This document shows, piece by piece, positions 50,624 to 59,143 of a stretch of 64,000 nucleotides of DNA. Source of the DNA: Burkholderia territorii (lineage in GTDB: Bacteria > Pseudomonadota > Gammaproteobacteria > Burkholderiales > Burkholderiaceae). A program made the translations under genes and the position numbers. Below the pieces are notes generated by a model that did no database searches, was not told where the DNA came from, and was given only the letters and a program-made list of their open reading frames with translations. Each line of letters starts with the position of its first letter. The first letter of the stretch is position 1. The stretch is taken from NCBI RefSeq assembly GCF_902833055.1, contig NZ_CADFEJ010000018.1, positions 1-64,000 of the forward strand. Direction: 5' to 3'.

Positions 50624-52036
50624 ATGCAAGTCCAATCGATGCATTTCAAGGCGCGTGCCGGCCAGAAGCTGGCCGACCAGCGCCTGCAGCAGAACCTGAA
50701 GAAGCTGTCGACGAAGTTCGTGTCCGCACGTGCCGACGCGATGACGGCGATCGACTTCCCGGCCACGCGCGCCGCGCTGAAGGCGCGGCGCAACCGGGCG
50801 CTGGAGAATCTCGACGTGTGGCTCGAGGCATTCGAGCGCGAGGCGACGCGGCGCGGCACGACCGTGCTGTTCGCGGAAACGACCGCCGACGCCGCGCGGC
50901 TCGTCGCCGACATCGCGCGACGCCACGACGTGAAGAAGGTCATCAAGACGAAGTCGATGGTGTCCGAGGAAATGCGCCTGAACGCGGTGCTCGCCGAGAT
51001 GGGCGTGCAGTCGATCGAGACGGACCTCGGCGAATACATCCTGCAGATCAACGACAACGAGCCGCCGAGCCACATCATCGCGCCCGTCGTGCACAAGGAC
51101 AAGGACGAGATCGCGGATCTGTTCGCGCGCACGCACCACCGCGAGCGGCTCACCGAGATCCCCGACATGACGCGCGAGGCGCGCGAGGTGCTGCGCCCGC
51201 ATTTCGTGTCGGCCGACATGGGCGTGACGGGCGGCAACTTCGTGATCGCCGAGACGGGGTCGGTCGCGGTCGTCACGAACGAAGGCAACGAAGGGATGTG
51301 CACGGTGATGCCGCGCGTGCATGTCGCGGTGACGGGCATCGAGAAGGTACTGCCGACGCTCGAGGATCTCGCGACCGCGATGCGCCTGCTGCCGCGCTCG
51401 GCGACCGGGCAGAAGACCTCGAACTATTTCTCGCTGCTCACCGGGCCACGCGGGCCCGGCGACGAGGATGGCCCGGAGCACAACTACGTGGTGCTCGTCG
51501 ACGGCGGCCGCACCGGGCTGATCGGCGGGGAATTCCAGGAGATGCTGCGCTGCATCCGCTGCGGCGCGTGCATGAACCACTGCCCGGTATACCAGAAGGT
51601 CGGCGGGCACGCGTACGGATGGGTCTATCCCGGCCCGATGGGCTCGGTGCTGACGCCAAGCTACGTGGGAATCGACCGGGCGCTCGATTTGCCGCAGGCC
51701 GCGACGCTGTGCGGCGAATGCGACAGCGTGTGTCCGGCCGGTATTCCGTTGTCGCACTTGCTGCGCACGCTGCGCGAGAAACAGGTCGAGCGGCATCTGC
51801 GGCCGTGGCGCGAGCGCGCAGCGCTTGCCGCCTGGGGCTTTTTCGCGCGCCGGCCGATGTTGTACGCGCTGACGACCAAGCTCGCGGTGCGCATCCTCGA
51901 GCGGCTGGGCGGCGATGGCGGCACGCTGCGGCGCTTGCCGATGATGGGCGGCTGGATGGATACGCGCGACATGCCGACGCCGACCGGCCGCACGTTCCGC
52001 GAACTGTACGCGGCTTCGCAAAGTCACCTCGGCTGA
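50624..52036 (+). CDS. lutB: L-lactate utilization Fe-S protein LutB (YkgF)
   Basis: This 470-residue protein has an N-terminal LUD domain (~60-290, VVIKTKSMVSEEMRLNAVL-type core; EGNEGMCTVMPRVHVAVTGIEKVLPTLEDL) and two 4Fe-4S motifs: CIRCGACMNHCPVYQKVGGHAYGW near residue 310 and CGECDSVCPAGIPL near residue 365. It pairs with LutA for electron transfer from L-lactate. A C-terminal hydrophobic/basic stretch follows. The third subunit gene, lutC, is absent downstream. Confidence 0.93.
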   Translation: MQVQSMHFKARAGQKLADQRLQQNLKKLSTKFVSARADAMTAIDFPATRAALKARRNRALENLDVWLEAFEREATRRGTTVLFAETTADAARLVADIARRHDVKKVIKTKSMVSEEMRLNAVLAEMGVQSIETDLGEYILQINDNEPPSHIIAPVVHKDKDEIADLFARTHHRERLTEIPDMTREAREVLRPHFVSADMGVTGGNFVIAETGSVAVVTNEGNEGMCTVMPRVHVAVTGIEKVLPTLEDLATAMRLLPRSATGQKTSNYFSLLTGPRGPGDEDGPEHNYVVLVDGGRTGLIGGEFQEMLRCIRCGACMNHCPVYQKVGGHAYGWVYPGPMGSVLTPSYVGIDRALDLPQAATLCGECDSVCPAGIPLSHLLRTLREKQVERHLRPWRERAALAAWGFFARRPMLYALTTKLAVRILERLGGDGGTLRRLPMMGGWMDTRDMPTPTGRTFRELYAASQSHLG

Positions 52037-52163
52037 CGACTGTTCATCGAGGGACAACAGTGCGTTCGCTATTCATGTATTTATCTCGATAGGTGCGGTC
52101 TATAGAATCCTGGCTGTAGTCCCCGGAATCGGGTTCCGGGGCATGAGGTCAAGGAGCCGCATC

Positions 52164-52391
52164 ATGAGAAAGACAATATCGATGTACTGGCCGCTGGCAA
52201 TCGTCGTCCCGCTCGCCGCGGTCGCTTATCTGCATGCGATGGCCGACGCGCCGTCGCGTGGCCCGATCGCCGTCCATCAGGCATCGGCCGAACTGGCGCG
52301 CGCGGTTTCGTTCGGGCTGGTCGGCGACGCGGCGCAGCCGTTGCCGGCCGCGTCCGGCGACGTCGTGCTCGCCGCACCGAAGGCGCTGTAA
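52164..52391 (+). CDS. Small membrane-anchored hypothetical protein
   Basis: This 75-residue protein is unrecognised. It has a strong Shine-Dalgarno (AAGGAG at 52151-52156, 8 bases before ATG 52164), which supports it being real. An N-terminal hydrophobic segment (MYWPLAIVVPLAAVAYLHAM) follows a positively charged start, giving a signal anchor or signal peptide; the rest (~50 residues) is Ala/Pro-rich with no motif, probably exported. An upstream in-frame ATG at 52143 is less likely. Its function is unknown. Confidence 0.6.
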   Translation: MRKTISMYWPLAIVVPLAAVAYLHAMADAPSRGPIAVHQASAELARAVSFGLVGDAAQPLPAASGDVVLAAPKAL

Positions 52392-52493
52392 CGCATGCCG
52401 CCGTCGCTTTGCGCGACGGCGCGATCCCGGGCGCCTTTGTATAATGGCGTGTTCTTCCCTCCACGCGGTTCACCGCGGCTTTCGGATAGTGCG

Positions 52494-52976
52494 ATGACCC
52501 GCGTTGCGATCTGTTTCGTCTGTCTCGGCAATATCTGCCGTTCGCCCACGGCGGAAGGCGTGATGCGCCATCAGGTCGACGCGGCCGGGCTGGCCGACCG
52601 GATCGCGATCGATTCGGCAGGCACCGGCGACTGGCACGTCGGCGAGCCGCCCGACACGCGCGCGCAGGCGGCGGCCCGCACCCGCGGCTACGATCTGTCG
52701 GCGCTGCGGGCGCGTCAGGTCAGTGCGGCGGATTTCGAACGCTTCGATCTGCTGCTGGCGATGGACGAGGCCAATTTCGCGGAATTGCGGCGGCGCTGCC
52801 CGCCCGCGCATCGCGACAAGGTGCGGCTCCTGATGGAATTCGCACCGGGCGCGACCGAGACCGAAGTGGCCGACCCTTATTTCGGCGGCGCGCAGGGCTT
52901 CGAAACGGTGCTCGACCAGGTCGAGCGCGCGTGCGCGGGCCTGCTCGAAACGCTCCGGAGCGGCGTCGCACGTTGA
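52494..52976 (+). CDS. Low-molecular-weight protein tyrosine phosphatase
   Basis: This 160-residue phosphatase has the active-site loop VCLGNICRSPTAEG near the N terminus (Cys10 nucleophile, Arg16), the DWHVGEPPDTRAQAAARTRGYDLS block and the general acid Asp in VADPYFGGAQGFETVLDQVE. It resembles the eukaryotic-type/ YfkJ-like LMW-PTPs rather than the exopolysaccharide-linked Wzb type, since no capsule genes are nearby. The isc promoter starts ~50 bases later; this order (PTP then iscR) is common in Burkholderia. Confidence 0.93.
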   Translation: MTRVAICFVCLGNICRSPTAEGVMRHQVDAAGLADRIAIDSAGTGDWHVGEPPDTRAQAAARTRGYDLSALRARQVSAADFERFDLLLAMDEANFAELRRRCPPAHRDKVRLLMEFAPGATETEVADPYFGGAQGFETVLDQVERACAGLLETLRSGVAR

Positions 52977-53023
52977 GCCAACGCGGTATTCAGCGATTTG
53001 CGAATACCCTGCCGAAGACATGG

Positions 53024-53075
53024 ATACTTGACTAAAAACGTCAAATATTTATACTTGACCAAAATCGTCAAGATT
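53024..53075 (+). promoter_or_regulatory. isc promoter with two type 1 IscR sites
   Basis: Two 25-base elements, ATACTTGACT...GTCAAATAT (53024-53048) and ATACTTGACC...GTCAAGATT (53051-53075), match the type 1 IscR consensus (ATASYYGACT-centre-AGTCRRSTAT form). They start 27 bases apart. A promoter, TTGACT (53028-53033) and TATACT (53050-53055) with 16 bases between, lies across both, so bound [2Fe-2S]-IscR would block RNA polymerase: autorepression. Confidence 0.88.
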
Positions 53076-53092
53076 GCAGTCCCCTAGACACC

Positions 53093-53632
53093 ATGAGACT
53101 CACCACCAAAGGCCGTTTCGCCGTCACGGCGATGATTGACTTGGCACTGCGCCAGGAGCAGGGCCCGGTGACGCTTGCAGGCATCAGCCAGCGCCAGCGG
53201 ATTTCGCTCTCGTATCTTGAACAGCTGTTCGGCAAGCTGCGCAGGCATGAAATCGTCGAATCCGTGCGCGGCCCGGGCGGCGGCTACAACCTCGCGCGCC
53301 GCGCGCAGGACGTCACCGTGGCCGACATCATCATCGCGGTCGACGAGCCGCTCGACGCCACGCAGTGCGGCGGCAAGGGCACGTGCGACGGCTCGAAGCA
53401 GCCCGACGGCCACTGCATGACGCACGAGCTGTGGTCGACCCTGAACCAGAAAATGGTCGAATACCTCGATTCCGTATCGCTGCAGGATCTCGTCGATCAG
53501 CAGCGTGCACGCGAGGGCGCACCCGCGGTGCTGCGCGACCGGCGCACGCCGGAGCCCGTCGCGGCGCCGGCCGAACCGGTGCGCACGATGCCGCTCGGTC
53601 CCAATTCGGTGTTCAACATCGCGAGTTCGTGA
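53093..53632 (+). CDS. iscR: Fe-S cluster-sensing regulator IscR
   Basis: This 179-residue Rrf2-family regulator represses isc when cluster-loaded. The N-terminal winged HTH contains MRLTTKGRFAVTAMIDLAL and GISQRQRISLSYLEQLFGKLRRHEIVESVRGPGGGYNLAR. The cluster ligands are Cys92, Cys98 and Cys108 with His111: the second interval is longer by four residues than in E. coli (C92-C98-C104-H107). The C-terminal tail after the cluster region is also extended. It heads the operon and binds two sites in its own promoter. No clear Shine-Dalgarno is visible before the ATG. Confidence 0.95.
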   Translation: MRLTTKGRFAVTAMIDLALRQEQGPVTLAGISQRQRISLSYLEQLFGKLRRHEIVESVRGPGGGYNLARRAQDVTVADIIIAVDEPLDATQCGGKGTCDGSKQPDGHCMTHELWSTLNQKMVEYLDSVSLQDLVDQQRAREGAPAVLRDRRTPEPVAAPAEPVRTMPLGPNSVFNIASS

Positions 53633-53695
53633 GCGCGAACGCGCCGCACACCCCATAACGCACATAGTCCCTGCACAGAATTCCCGGAGCGACAG

Positions 53696-54919
53696 ATGAC
53701 CCAAGAGACTCTCCACCTGCCCATCTACATGGATTACAGCGCGACGACGCCGGTCGACCCGCGCGTGGTCGACAAGATGGTGCCGTACCTGCGCGAGCAG
53801 TTCGGCAACCCGGCGTCGCGCAGCCACGCGTATGGCTGGGACGCGGAACGCGCGGTCGAGGAAGCGCGCGAGCAGGTGGCCGCGCTCGTGAACGCCGATC
53901 CGCGCGAGATCATCTGGACGTCCGGCGCGACGGAATCGGACAACCTCGCCATCAAGGGTGCCGCGAACTTCTACAAGGGCAAGGGCAAGCACATCGTCAC
54001 GGTGAAGACCGAGCACAAGGCCGTGCTCGACACCTGCCGCGAGCTCGAGCGCGACGGCTTCGAAGTCACCTATCTCGACGTGAAGGAAGACGGCCTGATC
54101 GACCTCGACGTGTTCAAGGCCGCGCTGCGCCCGGACACGATCCTCGTGTCGGTGATGCACGTGAACAACGAGATCGGCGTGATCCAGGACATCGCGACGA
54201 TCGGCGAGATCTGCCGCGAGAAGGGCATCATCTTCCACGTCGACGCCGCGCAGTCGACCGGCAAGGTCGAGATCGACCTCGCGAAGCTGAAGGTCGACCT
54301 GATGTCGTTCTCGGCGCACAAGACCTACGGCCCGAAGGGCATCGGCGCGCTGTACGTGCGCCGCAAGCCGCGCGTGCGCATCGAAGCGCAGATGCACGGC
54401 GGCGGCCACGAGCGCGGAATGCGTTCGGGCACGCTGCCGACGCACCAGATCGTCGGCATGGGCGAAGCGTTCCGCATCGCGCGTGAGGAAATGGCGACCG
54501 AGAACGAACGCATCCGCATGCTGCGCGACAAGCTGCTGCGCGGCCTGTCGCAGATCGAGGAAACGTACGTGAACGGCGACATGGAGCACCGTGTCCCGCA
54601 CAACCTGAACATCAGCTTCAATTTCGTCGAAGGCGAATCGCTGATCATGGCGATCAAGGACGTCGCGGTGTCGTCGGGCTCGGCGTGCACGTCGGCGTCG
54701 CTGGAGCCGTCGTACGTGCTGCGTGCGCTCGGCCGCAACGACGAACTGGCGCACAGCTCGATCCGCTTCACGGTCGGCCGCTTCACGACCGAGCAGGACG
54801 TCGACTTCGTGATCGACCTGCTGAACAGCAAGATCGCAAAGCTGCGCGAACTGTCGCCGCTCTGGGAAATGCACCAGGAAGGTATCGATCTGTCGACGAT
54901 CGAATGGGCCGCACACTGA
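53696..54919 (+). CDS. iscS: Cysteine desulfurase IscS
   Basis: This 407-residue PLP enzyme takes sulfur from cysteine for Fe-S clusters, thiamine and tRNA thiolation. PLP lysine is in SAHKTYGPKGIGALYVRR. The mobile active-site loop SSGSACTSASLEPSYVLRALG carries the persulfide cysteine. N-terminal MTQETLHLPIYMDYSATTPVDPRVVDKM is family-like. It lies 63 bases after iscR and 68 bases before iscU. Length equals the group I enzymes (404). Confidence 0.97.
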   Translation: MTQETLHLPIYMDYSATTPVDPRVVDKMVPYLREQFGNPASRSHAYGWDAERAVEEAREQVAALVNADPREIIWTSGATESDNLAIKGAANFYKGKGKHIVTVKTEHKAVLDTCRELERDGFEVTYLDVKEDGLIDLDVFKAALRPDTILVSVMHVNNEIGVIQDIATIGEICREKGIIFHVDAAQSTGKVEIDLAKLKVDLMSFSAHKTYGPKGIGALYVRRKPRVRIEAQMHGGGHERGMRSGTLPTHQIVGMGEAFRIAREEMATENERIRMLRDKLLRGLSQIEETYVNGDMEHRVPHNLNISFNFVEGESLIMAIKDVAVSSGSACTSASLEPSYVLRALGRNDELAHSSIRFTVGRFTTEQDVDFVIDLLNSKIAKLRELSPLWEMHQEGIDLSTIEWAAH

Positions 54920-54987
54920 ACGCGGCATTGAATACATTCGCGGGCGGATTTGCGCACGCAGACGTAACGAGTCAAGGAGTCTGAGTC

Positions 54988-55395
54988 ATGTCATACAGCA
55001 ACAAGGTTCTGGATCACTACGAAAACCCGCGTAACGTCGGTTCGTTCGCGAAGGACGACGACGCGGTGGGCACCGGCATGGTCGGCGCGCCGGCCTGCGG
55101 CGACGTGATGAAGCTGCAGATCCGCGTCGGCGCGGACGGCGTGATCGAAGACGCGAAGTTCAAGACGTACGGCTGCGGTTCGGCGATCGCGTCGAGCTCG
55201 CTCGTGACCGAATGGGTGAAGGGCAAGACGCTCGACGAGGCGCTGTCGATCAAGAACACGCAGATCGCCGAAGAGCTGGCGCTGCCGCCGGTGAAGATTC
55301 ACTGCTCGATTCTCGCGGAAGACGCGATCAAGGCAGCCGTGGCCGACTACAAGAAGCGCCACGACACCAAGGAAGGCGATCAGGCAGCGGCCTGA
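54988..55395 (+). CDS. iscU: Fe-S cluster scaffold IscU
   Basis: This 135-residue scaffold receives sulfur from IscS and iron to build [2Fe-2S] clusters. Ligands Cys37 (with Asp39), Cys63 and Cys106 are all present. The HscA-recognition motif LPPVK is at ~99-103 in EELALPPVKIHCS. It is a little longer than E. coli IscU (128), with a C-terminal extension ending EGDQAAA. AAGGAG precedes the ATG. Confidence 0.97.
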   Translation: MSYSNKVLDHYENPRNVGSFAKDDDAVGTGMVGAPACGDVMKLQIRVGADGVIEDAKFKTYGCGSAIASSSLVTEWVKGKTLDEALSIKNTQIAEELALPPVKIHCSILAEDAIKAAVADYKKRHDTKEGDQAAA

Positions 55396-55459
55396 GCGGC
55401 ATCGAGCGGCTTGTGAAGGATCGCGGCGGGCCCGGACGGCACGCCGCGGCAAGGACATC

Positions 55460-55783
55460 ATGGCAATTACACTGACCGAAAAAGCAGCACAGCACGTCCA
55501 GAAATACCTCGTCCGTCGCGGCAAGGGTGTGGGCCTGCGGCTTGGCGTTCGCACGACCGGGTGCTCGGGGCTCGCGTACAAGCTCGAGTATGTCGACGAG
55601 CTGGCCCCCGAGGATCAGGTGTTCGAGAGCCATGGCGTGAAGGTGGTCGTCGACCCGAAGAGCCTCGCGTACATCGACGGCACCGAGCTCGACTTCGCGC
55701 GCGAAGGCCTGAACGAGGGGTTCAAGTTCAACAACCCGAACGTGAAGGACGAGTGCGGCTGCGGCGAATCCTTCCGCGTGTGA
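55460..55783 (+). CDS. iscA: A-type Fe-S carrier IscA
   Basis: This 107-residue A-type carrier has the three invariant cysteines Cys35 (TGCSGLAY) and Cys99/Cys101 (ECGCGES). It accepts and delivers clusters to targets such as [4Fe-4S] enzymes. Located in the isc operon 65 bases after iscU. Confidence 0.96.
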   Translation: MAITLTEKAAQHVQKYLVRRGKGVGLRLGVRTTGCSGLAYKLEYVDELAPEDQVFESHGVKVVVDPKSLAYIDGTELDFAREGLNEGFKFNNPNVKDECGCGESFRV

Positions 55784-55877
55784 CGCGGGTTTCCGCGCGA
55801 TGCGGGCAAGAGGCGGCACGAGCCGCCTTTTTAATGTGCGGCGCGTGCCGCGCGACGAATCGGAATTGAACGCGACG

Positions 55878-56405
55878 ATGGTTTCGCTGAAAGACAGCCA
55901 CTTCGACCTGTTTCACCTGCCGGCGCAATTCGCGCTCGACGAGGCGGCGCTCGACAGCGCGTATCGCACGGTGCAGACGCAGGTGCATCCGGACCGCTTC
56001 GCGGCGGCCGGCGACGCGCAAAAGCGCATCGCGATGCAATGGGCGACCCGTGCGAACGAAGCGTATCGCACGCTGCGCGACCCGCTGAAACGCGCAACCT
56101 ATCTGCTGTCGCTGCGCGGTGTCGACATCGGTGCCGAAAACAACACCGCGATGGAGCCGGCGTTCCTGATGCAGCAGATGGAGTGGCGCGAAGGCATCGA
56201 GGATGCCGCGGCTGCCCGCAATGTCGACGCGCTCGATGCGCTGCTCGCCGAATTGCGCGACGAAAAGCGCGTGCGCCTCGAGCGCCTCGGCACGCTGCTC
56301 GACAGCGGAGCCGACCAGGCCGCCGCCGAAGCCGTGCGCCAGCTGATGTTCATCGAACGGGTCGCGTCGGAAGTGGGCGCGCAGATCGAGCGCCTCGAAA
56401 CTTAA
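55878..56405 (+). CDS. hscB: J-type co-chaperone HscB
   Basis: This 175-residue DnaJ-like protein stimulates HscA on IscU. The J domain (~7-75) carries the HPD tripeptide at 37-39 in QVHPDRFA, and the C-terminal helical domain binds IscU. I chose ATG 55878 (MVSLKDSHFDLFHLP) because this is the family N terminus; the frame opens at 55800. hscA begins 55 bases later. Confidence 0.95.
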   Translation: MVSLKDSHFDLFHLPAQFALDEAALDSAYRTVQTQVHPDRFAAAGDAQKRIAMQWATRANEAYRTLRDPLKRATYLLSLRGVDIGAENNTAMEPAFLMQQMEWREGIEDAAAARNVDALDALLAELRDEKRVRLERLGTLLDSGADQAAAEAVRQLMFIERVASEVGAQIERLET

Positions 56406-56459
56406 CCGCGTGCCTCGCGGCACGCGCAGCAAACGGGCCGAGCGCCCGAACGAACCAAG

Positions 56460-58328
56460 ATGGCTTTACTGCAAATTTCCGAACCGGGCATGGCGCCGGC
56501 GCCGCACCAGCGGCGACTCGCTGTCGGGATCGATCTCGGCACGACGAACTCGCTCGTCGCGGCCGTGCGCAACAGCGTGCCCGAAGTGCTGCCGGACGAG
56601 GCGGGCCGCGTGCTGCTGCCGTCGGTGGTCCGTTATCTGGAGAAGGGCGGCCGCCGCATCGGTCATGAAGCGAAGGAGCAGGCCGCGACCGATCCGCGCA
56701 ACACGATCGTGTCGGTCAAACGCTTCATGGGCCGTGGCAAGGCCGAGGTCGAAGGCGCGGCGAACGCGCCTTACGAATTCGTCGATGCGCCGGGCATGGT
56801 GCAGATCCGCACGATCGACGGCGTGAAGAGCCCGGTCGAAGTGTCGGCCGAGATTCTCGCGACGCTGCGTTACCGCGCGGAAGACACGCTCGGCGACGAA
56901 CTGGTCGGCGCGGTCATTACCGTGCCCGCGTATTTCGACGATGCGCAGCGCCAGGCGACGAAGGACGCCGCGCGCCTCGCGGGCTTGAACGTGCTGCGCC
57001 TGCTGAACGAACCGACCGCGGCCGCGATCGCCTACGGTCTCGACAACGCGGCCGAAGGCCTCTATGCGGTGTACGACCTCGGCGGCGGCACGTTCGACCT
57101 GTCGATCCTGAAACTGACGAAGGGCGTGTTCGAAGTGCTGGCCGCGGGCGGCGATTCCGCGCTCGGCGGCGACGATTTCGACCACACGCTGTTCGGCCAC
57201 GTGCTCGCACAGGCCGGCATCGATGCGAAGGCGCTGGCGCCCGAGGACGTGCGCCTGCTGCTCGATCGCGTGCGCGTGCTGAAGGAAGCGCTGTCGTCGG
57301 CGCCGCAGGCGTCGCTCGACGTGACGCTGTCGACGGGCGCGCACCTCGTGCAGACGATTTCGCACGACACGTTCGCCGCGCTCGTCGAGCCGCTCGTGCA
57401 GCGCACGTTGACGCCGACCCGCAAGGCATTGCGCGATGCGCAGGTCACGCCGGCCGACATCAAGGGCGTCGTGCTCGTCGGCGGCGCGACGCGCATGCCG
57501 GTGATCCGCGACGCGGTCGCGAAGTATTTCGGCCAGCCGCCGCTCGTCAATCTCGATCCGGACCAGGTCGTCGCGCTCGGCGCGGCGATCCAGGCCGATC
57601 TGCTCGCCGGCAATCGCGGCAGCGGCGACGACTGGCTGCTGCTCGACGTGATCCCGCTGTCGCTCGGGGTCGAGACGATGGGCGGTCTCGTCGAGAAGAT
57701 CATTCCGCGCAATTCGACGATTCCGATCGCGCGTGCGCAGGAATTCACGACCTTCAAGGACGGCCAGACCGCGATGGCGATCCACGTCGTGCAAGGCGAG
57801 CGCGAGCTCGTTGCCGACTGCCGGTCGCTCGCGCGCTTCGAGCTGCGCGGCATCCCGCCGATGACGGCCGGCGCGGCGCGCATCCGTGTGACGTACCAGG
57901 TCGATGCGGACGGACTGTTGTCGGTGTTCGCGCGCGAGCAGCACTCGGGCGTCGAGGCATCGGTCGTCGTGAAGCCGTCGTATGGCCTCGCCGACGACGA
58001 CATCGCAAAGATGCTCGAGGACAGCTTCAAGACCGCCGAAATCGACATGCGCGCACGCGCGCTGCGCGAAGCGCAGGTCGAGGCCGAACGGATGATCGAG
58101 GCGACGCAGGCGGCGCTGGCCGCCGACGGCGAATTGCTCGACGACGCCGAACGCGCGCAGATCGACGCGCTCGTCGCGGCACTGCGCTCGGTCGCGCAGG
58201 GCGACGACACGGACGCGATCGAAGCGGCGACCAAGACGCTGGCCGATGGCACCGACGAATTCGCGGCGCGCCGGATGGACAAGAGCATCAAGCGCGCGCT
58301 GTCGGGCCGACGCCTCGACGAGATCTGA
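56460..58328 (+). CDS. hscA: Hsp70-type chaperone HscA
   Basis: This 622-residue specialised Hsp70 releases clusters from IscU in an ATP-dependent way. The ATPase domain has VGIDLGTTNSLVAAV at the start, RLLNEPTAAAIAYGLD, and VYDLGGGTFDLSIL. The substrate domain follows from ~385 (LLLDVIPLSLGVETMGGLVEKIIPRN), and a lid domain. Length matches E. coli HscA (616). It lies 54 bases after hscB and 84 bases before fdx. Confidence 0.97.
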   Translation: MALLQISEPGMAPAPHQRRLAVGIDLGTTNSLVAAVRNSVPEVLPDEAGRVLLPSVVRYLEKGGRRIGHEAKEQAATDPRNTIVSVKRFMGRGKAEVEGAANAPYEFVDAPGMVQIRTIDGVKSPVEVSAEILATLRYRAEDTLGDELVGAVITVPAYFDDAQRQATKDAARLAGLNVLRLLNEPTAAAIAYGLDNAAEGLYAVYDLGGGTFDLSILKLTKGVFEVLAAGGDSALGGDDFDHTLFGHVLAQAGIDAKALAPEDVRLLLDRVRVLKEALSSAPQASLDVTLSTGAHLVQTISHDTFAALVEPLVQRTLTPTRKALRDAQVTPADIKGVVLVGGATRMPVIRDAVAKYFGQPPLVNLDPDQVVALGAAIQADLLAGNRGSGDDWLLLDVIPLSLGVETMGGLVEKIIPRNSTIPIARAQEFTTFKDGQTAMAIHVVQGERELVADCRSLARFELRGIPPMTAGAARIRVTYQVDADGLLSVFAREQHSGVEASVVVKPSYGLADDDIAKMLEDSFKTAEIDMRARALREAQVEAERMIEATQAALAADGELLDDAERAQIDALVAALRSVAQGDDTDAIEAATKTLADGTDEFAARRMDKSIKRALSGRRLDEI

Positions 58329-58412
58329 ACGAACTGCACGCGGACCGGCGACGGCCCGCGCGATATTGAACCGTGCGGCGCCAGCCGCCGCACCCTGACT
58401 GACGGAACGGAC

Positions 58413-58754
58413 ATGCCTCAACTGGTGGTGCTGCCTCACGTCGAACTGTGCCCGGACGGCGCAGTGATCGACGCGACGCCCGGCAAGAGTATTTGCGACA
58501 ACCTGCTCGACAACGGGATCGAGATCGAGCACGCGTGCGAGAAGTCGTGCGCATGCACGACCTGCCACGTGGTGATCCGCGAGGGCTTCAACGATCTCGA
58601 GCCGTCCGACGAGGACGAAGACGACCTGCTCGACAAGGCATGGGGCCTCGAGCCGACTTCGCGCCTGTCGTGCCAGGCAATCGTGAAGGAAGATTCCGAC
58701 CTGGTGGTGGAGATCCCGAAGTACTCGATCAACCACGCGAAGGAAAATCACTGA
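58413..58754 (+). CDS. fdx: [2Fe-2S] ferredoxin of the isc operon
   Basis: This 113-residue adrenodoxin-type ferredoxin has cluster ligands Cys42, Cys48, Cys51 (C-x5-C-x2-C) and Cys87 in RLSCQA. It supplies electrons for cluster assembly on IscU. An additional Cys46 lies between the ligands. It is followed after 44 bases by iscX. Confidence 0.96.
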   Translation: MPQLVVLPHVELCPDGAVIDATPGKSICDNLLDNGIEIEHACEKSCACTTCHVVIREGFNDLEPSDEDEDDLLDKAWGLEPTSRLSCQAIVKEDSDLVVEIPKYSINHAKENH

Positions 58755-58798
58755 CGGTTCGGCGGGGCGGACTCGCCGCGTACACGGGAGAGCAGGCC

Positions 58799-59008
58799 AT
58801 GAAGTGGACCGATTCGCGCGAAATCGCCATCGCGCTGGCAGACAAGCATCCGGACGTCGATCCGCAGCGGATCAATTTCGTCGACCTGCGCCAATGGGTC
58901 CTCGAACTGGACGGCTTCACCGACGACCCGGCTCATTCGGGCGAGAAGATCCTCGAAGCGATCCAGGCGCACTGGATCGATGAATCGGACTTCGACGACG
59001 AAGACTGA
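58799..59008 (+). CDS. iscX: Fe-S assembly protein IscX
   Basis: This 69-residue acidic protein starts MKWTDSREIAIALADKHPDVDP and ends WIDESDFDDED, the family pattern. It binds IscS and iron and modulates the rate of cluster formation. It is the last gene of the isc operon, with a strong terminator ~60 bases after the stop. Confidence 0.95.
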   Translation: MKWTDSREIAIALADKHPDVDPQRINFVDLRQWVLELDGFTDDPAHSGEKILEAIQAHWIDESDFDDED

Positions 59009-59068
59009 CGCTCGGGCCGGGGGCCGCACCAACGCGGTGGCCGGGCAGCAAAAACCTCGCGCAAAAGG

Positions 59069-59099
59069 AAAAGGCTCGTGATGCTTCACGAGCCTTTTT
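59069..59099. terminator. Terminator after iscX
   Basis: A perfect 13-bp stem (59069-59081 with 59086-59098), 4-base loop, then TTTT. It separates the isc operon from the convergent glycine-zipper gene and could serve both. Confidence 0.92.
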
Positions 59100-59143
59100 C
59101 ATTTCCGGCACGGCGCCGGGGCCGCCCGGCGACGCGTCAGACG

